Shown: positions 27,879-35,870 of the stretch, piece after piece
Layout of the letters: every line of letters starts with the position of its first letter
Position numbering within the stretch: the first letter of the stretch is position 1
Origin: a virus
IMG/VR virus record: IMGVR_UViG_3300010373_000025
Location: 1 to 39,804 of that record
Length of the DNA stretch: 39,804 bases
Direction: 5' to 3' (one strand)
Program-made: the position numbers and the translations under genes
The notes under the pieces: generated by a model
Databases searched by the model: none
What the model was told of the DNA's origin: nothing
The model's input: only the letters and a program-made list of their open reading frames with translations

Positions 27879-28400
27879 ATGAGTAAGTTATATCAAACGC
27901 TAGAACAAGTATTTAAGATGAGAATTAACTCTAATTCAGAGATAATTCCATATATTAAGAAACTTGCTGAAATGGGCAAGTTTGATGAACCTAAGAAAAT
28001 AGCTGCAATTGCTATTCTTCTTGACCGGCTAGGTAAGTTAGAAGATGACGCAGATATGGAAAAATCCTTGTCTGATATTGCAACTGATACGACTATTTCA
28101 CCATCTACCCCTGCAGAAACGCTTTCTAGCGAATCTAGCGAGGTCGCAGCCACACCACAAACACCATTGCAATCAGAACCTTCAGCACTTGAAGATCAAA
28201 TATCAAATCCAAATGCAACACCTATTGTTTCTACACCAGTTGAGCCAACTTCTCAACTAGAACAACCTGTCACAGAAGCACCTAAAACACCAGAGGAAAC
28301 TACACCGCCTATAGATACTGCTCCTACTGTTACAGAATTTACACCTGAGAATATTACCGATCCAACCCCTGCAACTAATGACTCTACAACAACTGCATAG
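27879..28400 (+). CDS. 173-residue protein with long disordered Pro/Thr tail
   Basis: Residues 1-65 form a helical domain (YQTLEQVFKMRINSN, KKIAAIAILLDRLGKLEDD). The remaining 110 residues are Pro/Thr/Ser/Glu repeats (TPAETLSSESSEV, PKTPEETTPPID). Such tails are common in this genome. Unknown function. Confidence 0.6.
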   Translation: MSKLYQTLEQVFKMRINSNSEIIPYIKKLAEMGKFDEPKKIAAIAILLDRLGKLEDDADMEKSLSDIATDTTISPSTPAETLSSESSEVAATPQTPLQSEPSALEDQISNPNATPIVSTPVEPTSQLEQPVTEAPKTPEETTPPIDTAPTVTEFTPENITDPTPATNDSTTTA

Positions 28401-28402
28401 TA

Positions 28403-28411
28403 TGCTACACT
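28403..28411 (+). promoter_or_regulatory. Extended -10 promoter (leaderless GTG)
   Basis: TGCTACACT, six bases, GTG 28418. It lies in the 17-base gap after the TAG stop of the previous gene. Confidence 0.65.
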
Positions 28412-28417
28412 AATAGC

Positions 28418-29398
28418 GTGAGGTATACTTATTCTCAATTAGTACAAGATAGTCAAGACCTTTGTATAGATGATACGTCAACAACGTATACAGGGCTTTC
28501 AGATACAAAAACATTTATTAAACGTGAAATCAATAATGTAAATACTGATATATTTAATCTTCTAAAAAACTACAAACTCCAACCGCCTCCATATACTGAT
28601 ACAACTGTTGCAAATCAAATTTATTACACTTTTAGACCTGGGTTTTCAAAACTTACATCTCTTACTGTTAGTGTAGGAACATATATCCCTCCACTTCGTA
28701 TAGTTGAGACTGAAGATGAATGGAACGCACTTCAACAAGTACCTGTTACTTCAGCATGGCCTACTCATGTTTATCCTAGGCGTGATGATTTTGGTCTATA
28801 CCCTACGCCACAAACCGCTTACACAATGACAATATCAGGGATATGGATTCCGACAAACATGACCACAGATGATAATAAGGATGGAACAATTGCATGGACA
28901 AATGGTAGCACTGCAATTGTTGGAACAAATACAACCTTTAATGCTGCAATGGTTGGCTCATGGCTTGGAACAACAGCAAGTGATGGTACATTTAATAGTA
29001 ATTTATACCGCATTGCAACATATACAGATGCAACACACATTACAGTAGATAGAAAAGTTATTGATACAACAGGTTCAGGACTAAGTTATATTATTGGTCA
29101 ATCCCCAGAGATTCCAGAAGATTTACACCAATTTATTCCCTATCGTGTTGCAGCAGCATACTATGGAATTAGACGCAGAAATCCAACACTTGCACAATCG
29201 TATCTTAATTATTTCTGGACTGGTGATTATAACAATGGAAAACGTGAGGGCGAAGTACAAGGTGGAGTATTAAATGTTCTTCGTGACTTACTGCAAAAAG
29301 GTAGGTCAAATAGTGGCCTTGTTGAAACAGGGGGAACCTATGGCAACTTGGACGTTATCAGAGATGCCTCATGGACGAGTATTATAACCGCACCGTAA
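28418..29398 (+). CDS. Head-tail adaptor (tail tubular A / gp4-like)
   Basis: The 326-residue product starts with a helical adaptor segment (SQLVQDSQDLCIDD, FIKREINNVNTDIF), continues with an all-beta insert (about 120-215) and ends in helices (HQFIPYRVAAAYYGIRRRN, SYLNYFWTGDYNNG). The helix-beta-helix layout and its position before the large beta-propeller-like protein match podovirus adaptor proteins. GTG start is set by the promoter. Confidence 0.6.
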   Translation: MRYTYSQLVQDSQDLCIDDTSTTYTGLSDTKTFIKREINNVNTDIFNLLKNYKLQPPPYTDTTVANQIYYTFRPGFSKLTSLTVSVGTYIPPLRIVETEDEWNALQQVPVTSAWPTHVYPRRDDFGLYPTPQTAYTMTISGIWIPTNMTTDDNKDGTIAWTNGSTAIVGTNTTFNAAMVGSWLGTTASDGTFNSNLYRIATYTDATHITVDRKVIDTTGSGLSYIIGQSPEIPEDLHQFIPYRVAAAYYGIRRRNPTLAQSYLNYFWTGDYNNGKREGEVQGGVLNVLRDLLQKGRSNSGLVETGGTYGNLDVIRDASWTSIITAP

Positions 29399-29402
29399 TT
29401 GT

Positions 29403-32400
29403 ATGGCTCAACAAATTGGAATACTACAAACACTTACAGGTGGCATAAGTACAATATCAAAAAAGTTAGGGCCACCAAATTCTTTTGCATGGGGTAGATC
29501 AATTGACTTTAGGTCTGATCCTGCACAACAAACAACATACCCACAAGCAACAAAAATATCAGGCTCAATTGTCACAGATTTACCTATGTTTGGTGTTATT
29601 GCCCATAACGCTAATGCACTTATTGCAAATCAAACAAATACTCTTTTTTTCCATGGAAATACAGGTAATATTTACGCTGTAGATAGTAGTGATGCGGTCA
29701 CAAAAGAGTATACTGTACCAGATTCTTCAGGAAATGGAATAACCTACTTTGCCGAAACCAATCAACTATATATTCCTACAAATACTTCAATTACCAGGCG
29801 TGATATGGTAACAGGAAACTACTATGATAACTTTCTTGAAACTTCAGGAGGGGCACCAACAAATACAGATGCACTTTTATTAGTTGCTGCCTCATCACAA
29901 AGTGCTACACGGGCAGATACAGCCTCGTTATCTATAACTGGTGATATGACACTTGAAGCATATCTAAAACCTACATCACTACCTTCTGGAACTAATCAGA
30001 TGGCAATAATTAGTAAATGGGATGAGTCAGGATCAAAGTTAAGTTATAAATTATCTATTGTTCCAACAAGTGCTTCGTTTGGAAATGGTACTGATAGCAG
30101 TCTTACTATTTCAGTAGATACTACTGATGCACCTATAGATAGTGCGTGTACTGGCACCGCAGGAACCTATACACTTTCTGCAACTAATGCTTCTTTTGCT
30201 GCAGGACAAATTGTACTTATTCATCAAACACAAGGCACAAATGCAGGGCAAAAAGAAGTACGCACTATACAATCGTATACAGCAGGAACTATTACTTTAA
30301 CTGAAAAATTAACAGGAACATATACAACAGGGGCACAGGTGTTAGTAGGAAAACAATATACCAATGTTACAGTTGATAGTGGTGTAACATGGACTGCAAA
30401 AGCATGGAACGGAACAACAGGGGGTATTCTTTTCTTTTTGGCAAATGGAACAGTTACTATTACAGGAACTATATCAGCTAATGGAAAAGGGTTTAGAGGT
30501 GGAATTGGACGCAATGGAGGATCTGATAATACAGGCTATACAGGAGAAGGTACGGTTGGTGTAAGTATAATAAGTACATCTACAAATGGTAACGGAGGAG
30601 CAGCACCTGGAGATTTTGAACAACATGCTGCAGGTGGAGGAAATGGCACAGCAGGAGGTACTGGCACAGCAGGAGCAGTACCAGGAGGTTTAGTTGTAGG
30701 AAGTTCTGATTTGACAACAATGGATCTAGGAGGAGGAGGAGCTGGTGTTACCTATTCTCAAGGGTCACCAACCGCAGCAGCAGGAGGAGCTGGCGGTGGC
30801 ATAATATTTATTAATGGTGCAACCTTAACTATAACAGGATCTGTTACATCAAATGGAGCAAATGGTGCTGCAACTGGTGGTATTGCTAAAGGTGCTTCTG
30901 GAGGTGGTGCTGGTGGTTCAATATTACTTAAAGCACAAACTGCTACTTTGGGTTCAAGTCTTATTACTGCAAATGGAGGAGCAGGAGGCACAGATGCAAA
31001 TGGTACCGCAGGTGCAGGTGGAGATGGCAGAATTGCACTTGATTATTCAAGTTCTTATACAGGAACAACTACACCTACTGTTAATACTACGCAAGATAGT
31101 TCTTTAGCAGTGGCTAATGGTTATGCTTTAAGACTTTATATTTCTTCAGATGGTTCAACGTATGAAACATACGATCAAACAATAGATGATTTTGTCGGAG
31201 TGTATAAATTTTATTCTGTCTCGTGGACTGCTTCAACATCTACAGCTATTTTTTATGAAAATGCACAAGAGATAGGAACAAAAACAGGCACTAAAACATC
31301 TATTAATGATAATACGTCAATTTTTGGTATTGGTTGTTATGTCAATTCAAGTAGTGTAAAGACAGGATTTTATGACGGTCTTATAGATGATGTTAGAATA
31401 TGGTCAGGGGTAAGAAGTGCATCACAAATTGCTGCATACTACAATCAGATATTAACAGGGCTTGAAAATAATCTTGTTGCCTACTATCCTTTTGATGGGA
31501 ACGTAAATGATTTACAAACATCAGCCTTAAATAGTTTAACTGCTAATAACTCACCTACTTACTCAACAGACGTTGCTTTTTATGGTGTGACTACTAGAGG
31601 TGATGAGGACGTATTTTTAAACAATTCAGGAAGTACCTATACACTTAGTACATCTTTAAGTGAGACAACACACAATAAGATCCCTTTTGTACCAACAAAA
31701 GAACCCTTTAAATCATTAGCACTTGATGTAAGTGCTATAGGAACTGGAAACTGGACTGTAACAGTACATGATGAGTTAAACAATGTTGTTGCTACTATGA
31801 CTGTTGCCCATGCGGATATGCAAACAGGAATATATGAGTTTAAATTTAGCAGTACTGAGAGAATAGTGTTAAATGCAAATTATCATGTTCATGTATTTGA
31901 TACAACAGGAGATGGTGTAGTTGTTACAGGTACATTAGCACAATTAGATACCGCCTATTTAAAAACGTATTTTCAAATATTAGTAGATGATCCTTACCAT
32001 ATGGCAGTACAATTTCAAAACTTTGTTTGTATTGCTAATGAAAGATATTTAGCTACTCTTCAAGCAGGAAATGTATATAATCCTGTCCGTCTTGTGTTTC
32101 CTTCAGGTTATCGCATACGAGGTTTAGCATTTTGGCAGCAATATATAGTTATTGGTATGTGGTTTGGAAACAATATTACAGATACTGATACAGGTAAGTT
32201 GTTTTTCTGGGATGGTGAGTCTGATACATATATAGATAGTCTTGATGTACCTCAAGGGGGTATCAATGCCATGCTTGGTACACAAGGGGGATTGCTTATT
32301 TCAGCAGGTTATAAAGGGGCAATACTTGAGTATACAGGGTATCCATCTAGTTTTAGATACACAGCTAGAACTTCAGCAACTCTTGCTTTTAGACTACCCA

Positions 32401-33026
32401 ATGTAAGTGCTTCTGATACTGTTGAAATAGCTCCTGCTGCTATGGCAATGTGGAACTCAATGAATAGAATAGGTTTATCACTTAATACTAATTCATCAAC
32501 TATCCATCAAGGAATTTATACATACGGACAATATACTGATCAAGATCCAATGAGTGTTGGCTTTGATTACCCTTTATCAATTGGCGATACAACAAGTAGT
32601 AGTGTTAAAGTAGGAAGCTTAGTTACACGAGATGCAAAGCTGTATGCAGGATATCAAAATGGAAATACTTATGGAATTAATGTTATTGATGAAAATGCAG
32701 CTCCTGCCTCAACAGGAACAGTTGAGTATTTAATTACTGATCTAGGCTCAGTTGCAGCTCAGAAATTACCTTTAGTATTTAGACGTGATTTCTTACCTCT
32801 TACCAGTGGTCAAAGTGTTAGTCTAAAATGGAAGCCTAATAGAGCTAGTAACTGGACAACAATTGTTACACAAAATACAGTAGGTGCAACAAATGTAAGA
32901 GCAATAATAAATCAACGAATTCATGAGGCACAATTTGCGGTTGATTGGGTAAATACAAGTGAGTCCGTTGTCTTTACACAAACAACACTTGAAGCAGAGG
33001 ACGAAAGTGATTCACGACAAGTTTAA
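29403..33026 (+). CDS. Large tail protein: beta-propeller-like nozzle with split LamG domain
   Basis: The 1207-residue protein starts with a conserved-looking head (GGISTISKKLGPPNSFAWG) and propeller-like strands. A LamG/concanavalin fold begins at about 178 (MTLEAYLKPTSLPSG). It is interrupted from about 226 to 570 by an inserted Gly/Thr-rich beta-helix-like region with repeated TITG-x-[IV]-x-[AS]NG and GGGAGG motifs, then resumes (YALRLYISSDGSTYETYD, IDDVRIWSGVRSASQI). The C-terminal 350 residues (RGLAFWQQYIVIGMWFG, LFFWDGESDTYID, GGLLISAGYKGAILEY) resemble propeller blades of short-tail nozzle proteins. Likely the tail tube tip and a host-contact platform. Confidence 0.68.
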   Translation: MAQQIGILQTLTGGISTISKKLGPPNSFAWGRSIDFRSDPAQQTTYPQATKISGSIVTDLPMFGVIAHNANALIANQTNTLFFHGNTGNIYAVDSSDAVTKEYTVPDSSGNGITYFAETNQLYIPTNTSITRRDMVTGNYYDNFLETSGGAPTNTDALLLVAASSQSATRADTASLSITGDMTLEAYLKPTSLPSGTNQMAIISKWDESGSKLSYKLSIVPTSASFGNGTDSSLTISVDTTDAPIDSACTGTAGTYTLSATNASFAAGQIVLIHQTQGTNAGQKEVRTIQSYTAGTITLTEKLTGTYTTGAQVLVGKQYTNVTVDSGVTWTAKAWNGTTGGILFFLANGTVTITGTISANGKGFRGGIGRNGGSDNTGYTGEGTVGVSIISTSTNGNGGAAPGDFEQHAAGGGNGTAGGTGTAGAVPGGLVVGSSDLTTMDLGGGGAGVTYSQGSPTAAAGGAGGGIIFINGATLTITGSVTSNGANGAATGGIAKGASGGGAGGSILLKAQTATLGSSLITANGGAGGTDANGTAGAGGDGRIALDYSSSYTGTTTPTVNTTQDSSLAVANGYALRLYISSDGSTYETYDQTIDDFVGVYKFYSVSWTASTSTAIFYENAQEIGTKTGTKTSINDNTSIFGIGCYVNSSSVKTGFYDGLIDDVRIWSGVRSASQIAAYYNQILTGLENNLVAYYPFDGNVNDLQTSALNSLTANNSPTYSTDVAFYGVTTRGDEDVFLNNSGSTYTLSTSLSETTHNKIPFVPTKEPFKSLALDVSAIGTGNWTVTVHDELNNVVATMTVAHADMQTGIYEFKFSSTERIVLNANYHVHVFDTTGDGVVVTGTLAQLDTAYLKTYFQILVDDPYHMAVQFQNFVCIANERYLATLQAGNVYNPVRLVFPSGYRIRGLAFWQQYIVIGMWFGNNITDTDTGKLFFWDGESDTYIDSLDVPQGGINAMLGTQGGLLISAGYKGAILEYTGYPSSFRYTARTSATLAFRLPNVSASDTVEIAPAAMAMWNSMNRIGLSLNTNSSTIHQGIYTYGQYTDQDPMSVGFDYPLSIGDTTSSSVKVGSLVTRDAKLYAGYQNGNTYGINVIDENAAPASTGTVEYLITDLGSVAAQKLPLVFRRDFLPLTSGQSVSLKWKPNRASNWTTIVTQNTVGATNVRAIINQRIHEAQFAVDWVNTSESVVFTQTTLEAEDESDSRQV

Positions 33027-33037
33027 AAAGTATAACT

Positions 33038-33301
33038 ATGGTAGATATAAACTTATTATCATCAAAACCACAACCACCACAACAGCCAGTGGTACAACCA
33101 ATTGATCAAAAAAATATTCCTGCAGGGACAGTTAGGCAACGTCACCTACAAACAGGTTATACAATGGTTAAGTTTGGGATTGCTGCAGATAGACCAACTA
33201 CATCAAATGAAATCATACTGTACTTTGCTACAGATACCTTTGTGTTGAGCTATTTTGATACGACAACACAAACATGGAAGTCTGGAAGTGCTTTTACTTA
33301 G
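33038..33301 (+). CDS. 87-residue structural protein
   Basis: Pro/Gln-rich head (KPQPPQQPVVQPIDQ) then a short beta module (VKFGIAADRPTTSNEII, YFATDTFVLSYFDTTT) like those seen in phage fibre or plug proteins. It ends 8 bases inside the convergent minus-strand gene. No promoter or clear ribosome binding site of its own is visible. Confidence 0.55.
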   Translation: MVDINLLSSKPQPPQQPVVQPIDQKNIPAGTVRQRHLQTGYTMVKFGIAADRPTTSNEIILYFATDTFVLSYFDTTTQTWKSGSAFT

Positions 33302-33662
33302 TAGGTATTTCAATTGATGATTTTGAGGCAGCACTTGAACCATCTGAGGCAACAATAGGGGATTTTCTCACTAACTTCACGCCATTAAATGATGGTTCAT
33401 CATCTTTAAATCCTGTTTTTAAACCTAATACCTCAGCATGACGTTGTGACTCTTGAATATATGCATTATACATAACATCAGTTAAAGTAAGAGAAGTAGG
33501 TTTTTCACCTGTTAAACCAATGCATAACTGGATAAAATTCTCTAAAAATTGAATAATTTGAAGCCCTGGCCCATTTTGTTCTTGTGGTTGGTTTGGATTC
33601 ATACGTTTTTCTAATTCTTGCTTTGCTAATTTTCTAATAGCTTTTTCTGTTTTCTGTGACAT
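33294..33662 (-). CDS. 122-residue minus-strand hypothetical protein
   Basis: ATG 33662 lies 5 bases after its -10. Helical and basic head (KTEKAIRKLAKQELEKRM), central LQIIQFLENFIQLCIG, disordered Ser-rich tail. Part of a minus-strand block embedded in the late region. Unknown. Confidence 0.6.
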   Translation of the reverse strand: MSQKTEKAIRKLAKQELEKRMNPNQPQEQNGPGLQIIQFLENFIQLCIGLTGEKPTSLTLTDVMYNAYIQESQRHAEVLGLKTGFKDDEPSFNGVKLVRKSPIVASDGSSAASKSSIEIPTK

Positions 33663-33667
33663 AATTA

Positions 33668-33697
33668 ATATTACTCTACCTTATTAGGTATTGTCAA
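33668..33697 (-). promoter_or_regulatory. Minus-strand promoter (leaderless)
   Basis: On the minus strand: TTGACA (33697-33692), 18-base spacer, TAATAT (33673-33668), five bases, ATG 33662. Confidence 0.7.
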
Positions 33698-33700
33698 TGA

Positions 33701-34063
33701 CTATTTTATTAATGCCTCAGCATCGACTTTTTTAGTTACTCCAGGTACATCTTTAGTCCATACATATTTAGAGTTCTTTACATCTTCTTTTGTAATAACA
33801 TTATTTTTTAACATCTGTTTAGCACGTTTTGGGTGTGCTTCCAAAAATTCACGTGATAATTCTCCACCTCTATGACTTTGTAGCATATCATTTGCATATG
33901 TAAGTCTTTCCTCTTTTATCTGATTTGTAGTAAATTCTGGGTACGTAACATTAGCACAAGCCCATCCCCATACAAATCCTGTTTCTGTTTCCCATTTTGT
34001 ATATTTCCATCCACTTTCTGAGATATGTTTTTTATTGTGTCTTAAACAATACATCTTTGTCAT
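33701..34063 (-). CDS. 120-residue minus-strand hypothetical protein
   Basis: Begins in an ATGA overlap with the membrane protein gene. MYCLRHNKKHI could supply a metal site together with CANV; aromatic-rich segment (SGWKYTKWETETGFVWGW). The C-terminal half is helical and basic. Unknown. Confidence 0.6.
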   Translation of the reverse strand: MTKMYCLRHNKKHISESGWKYTKWETETGFVWGWACANVTYPEFTTNQIKEERLTYANDMLQSHRGGELSREFLEAHPKRAKQMLKNNVITKEDVKNSKYVWTKDVPGVTKKVDAEALIK

Positions 34064-34323
34064 ATCTTAAAATTTTCTCTAAATACTTTTTCTCGTGCCT
34101 CATCTACTTTCTCCTCACCACTTTCTACATAGTCAATATCTTCTTGGGTAGGATATTCAATGATGCCAGCTTTAACAGCACCACGTATTAAAGCATTTTT
34201 TTGAGGTATTTTGGACACAGGTTGTATCCTTTCTGTATCCACTTTGTGTCCAGACCTTCCTAGAAAATAACCTACTAGAAGAAATACTAAGGCAATACCA
34301 ACAGAAAATAATTGCTCAATCAT
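34060..34323 (-). CDS. 87-residue single-pass membrane protein
   Basis: One N-terminal transmembrane helix (LFSVGIALVFLLVGYFLG, about 5-22), then a charged cytoplasmic-like domain (QEDIDYVESGEEKVDEA). ATGA overlaps on both sides show a tight operon. A superinfection-exclusion type role is possible but unsupported. Confidence 0.65.
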   Translation of the reverse strand: MIEQLFSVGIALVFLLVGYFLGRSGHKVDTERIQPVSKIPQKNALIRGAVKAGIIEYPTQEDIDYVESGEEKVDEAREKVFRENFKI

Positions 34324-34496
34324 AATGTAATAGTAGCAGGTTTTTTCTTTCCCTTTTTACCTGCTTTTACCGCTACTTCATGCGTAAACTTATATGCTAC
34401 TCCTTTTTTATGTGCAGTTAGTCCTCCTAATCTAGCAAATTCTTTTCTTTTCTCAGGGTTCATTGAGGCAAAACCACGATTTTTTATATTAGACAT
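34320..34496 (-). CDS. 58-residue KGG-motif protein
   Basis: On the minus strand from ATG 34496. NRGFASMNPEKRKEFARLGG (6-25) then TAHKKG and FTHEVAVKAGKKGKKK match the KGG-type repeats of bacterial general-stress and Con-10-like proteins (RGFAxMxPEKxxExxxxGG). These are small, basic, intrinsically disordered proteins, some thought to bind nucleic acid; their role is poorly known. First gene of the minus-strand operon behind a strong promoter. Confidence 0.75.
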   Translation of the reverse strand: MSNIKNRGFASMNPEKRKEFARLGGLTAHKKGVAYKFTHEVAVKAGKKGKKKPATITL

Positions 34497-34505
34497 AGAG
34501 GTTTT

Positions 34506-34534
34506 ATTGTAGAGTTTTTGTAAACTATTGTCAA
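34506..34534 (-). promoter_or_regulatory. Consensus minus-strand promoter of the KGG operon
   Basis: On the minus strand: TTGACA (34534-34529), 17-base spacer, TACAAT (34511-34506), nine bases, ATG 34496. Its -35 overlaps the -35 of the divergent late promoter. Confidence 0.75.
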
Positions 34535-34555
34535 AAATACTGAATGTGCTACTAT
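34528..34555 (+). promoter_or_regulatory. Late promoter divergent from the KGG operon
   Basis: TTGTCA (34528-34533), 16-base spacer ending TGC, TACTAT (34550-34555). The two divergent promoters share the same -35 bases, so they cannot be occupied together. Confidence 0.65.
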
Positions 34556-34574
34556 AAGAGTGAAAGCTATTTAT

Positions 34575-34604
34575 GCTACACCTGTTAGGGTTGTAGCTAT
34601 TTTT
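34575..34604 (+). promoter_or_regulatory. Attenuator-like hairpin in leader of 34610 gene
   Basis: GCTACACC (34575-34582) pairs with GGTTGTAGC (34589-34597, one bulged T), followed by TATTTTT. It lies between promoter and ATG 34610. A frame from GTG 34560 reads through it and overlaps the gene start (34 codons to TAA 34662), similar to the leader frame before the capsid gene. Confidence 0.45.
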
Positions 34605-34609
34605 GTATT

Positions 34610-35353
34610 ATGGGAGCAAATGACGGAACACAACCAATACCATTTGATAATTCAGCAGCAGTAAATTTTACACCTACTGCTTCTCCAATACCTCAAACAC
34701 AGGCAGATTATAAAAATCTTGAGACAGGATTTTCTAATGCTATAAATGCTCAGCCAACCGTACCTCAACTAATGGGAAAATATAATGCACAATATGGAGT
34801 TCCCCAACTACAACAACGTGTGCAAGGAGATCAAGCAACAGCAGATAAAATAGGAACACAAATAGATATGGCTCCTAAGACTATTGCACAAACTAGCCAA
34901 CAGTCAATTATGACACAAGGACAAAAAGATGCTGCAGTGCAAAATCTTACACAGCCTTTACAACAAGAATTAACAAATGTAAATAAGGATCAATCAGAAG
35001 GGCAACAAGCATTAACTGCTGCAGATACAAATGCAAAAGATATGGTCGCAGCAGAACAAGCACAGCAAACAAAACAATTGCAGCCTTGGACTCAGGCTTT
35101 TAAAGATCAAGATGTTATAGCAGCAGAACAAATGACAGGGTGGACAAATGAAAATGCACAACAATTACAGGTACTTCTTGCAAATCAAGCAACTGGAAAA
35201 GAATTAACTATGAATGAACAAAATAATTTAGAAAAATTAGCACAACAAGAGCAACAATTTGAAGATACATTGAAAACAAATGCAGCACAAGAAACCAACG
35301 CACAAAATCTTTATCAATTTGAGAATCCCGATCCATTAGGGATTTTAGCATGA
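34610..35353 (+). CDS. Gln-rich putative internal virion protein
   Basis: The 247-residue product is rich in Gln, Ala, Thr and Asn and largely helical (QQRVQGDQATADKIG, QQALTAADTNAKDM, LQVLLANQATGKELTM). It starts the last late block before the 711-residue protein, the usual place for podovirus ejection proteins. No enzymatic motif. The stop TGA forms part of the next promoter. Confidence 0.55.
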   Translation: MGANDGTQPIPFDNSAAVNFTPTASPIPQTQADYKNLETGFSNAINAQPTVPQLMGKYNAQYGVPQLQQRVQGDQATADKIGTQIDMAPKTIAQTSQQSIMTQGQKDAAVQNLTQPLQQELTNVNKDQSEGQQALTAADTNAKDMVAAEQAQQTKQLQPWTQAFKDQDVIAAEQMTGWTNENAQQLQVLLANQATGKELTMNEQNNLEKLAQQEQQFEDTLKTNAAQETNAQNLYQFENPDPLGILA

Positions 35354-35359
35354 TAACAT
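35351..35359 (+). promoter_or_regulatory. Extended -10-like promoter overlapping a stop codon
   Basis: TGATAACAT, six bases, ATG 35366. The TG belongs to the TGA stop of the previous gene. Confidence 0.5.
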
Positions 35360-35365
35360 AAAACT

Positions 35366-35869
35366 ATGGCAACAAAAGCAACATCAGCATCAACAGCACA
35401 AGCAGCAGGAGTAAAAACACCTGTAAGTGGAGCATATTCTGATCCAGCACAAGTTGGAGCTATGATAAAACAAATGTATCCACAATATGCTAATTTTGAT
35501 CCAGTTACAATTGGTCAACGATGGATAGATATGCATGCTGCAACAGCAGGTGGTGCAGGATCAGGAGCTGGTACTGACGTTTTATCTGGGCCAACAGGTA
35601 CAACAGCAACAACTTCTACAGATGTAAGTCAACAAGCACCAGATTTATCTGGACTAGCTCAGTTTGCATCCCCTGTACCACAATCAAAACCACAACCTGC
35701 TCCTGTTTCTTTAAGTGCAGGATTAAACGCACTTAATAACAATATGGGAGGCGTAAACGGAATGGGACAAGCAAGCACACCTTATACAACTCAGCCACAA
35801 ACACAACAACAACCAAAATCTAAGCCTTTAGCATCAAGCACTTTTGATATAAGCAAAGTGAGGTTTTAA
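35366..35869 (+). CDS. 167-residue Ala/Thr/Gln/Pro-rich protein
   Basis: A short helical domain (DPAQVGAMIKQMYPQYANF, then DPVTIGQRWIDMH, about 26-60) is followed by 100 disordered residues. Possibly an ejection or internal virion protein. It overlaps no gene but the next start is one base away with GAGG upstream. Confidence 0.55.
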   Translation: MATKATSASTAQAAGVKTPVSGAYSDPAQVGAMIKQMYPQYANFDPVTIGQRWIDMHAATAGGAGSGAGTDVLSGPTGTTATTSTDVSQQAPDLSGLAQFASPVPQSKPQPAPVSLSAGLNALNNNMGGVNGMGQASTPYTTQPQTQQQPKSKPLASSTFDISKVRF

Positions 35870-35870
35870 T

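Noticed and set aside
30758-30991. Minus-strand Pro/Ala-rich frame in the large tail gene
   Set aside because: Shadow of the glycine-rich segment: GGN/GCN codons read as proline and alanine on the other strand.
34312-34512. 66-residue plus-strand frame
   Set aside because: Antisense shadow of the KGG-motif gene, which has recognisable motifs, a consensus promoter and ATGA coupling.
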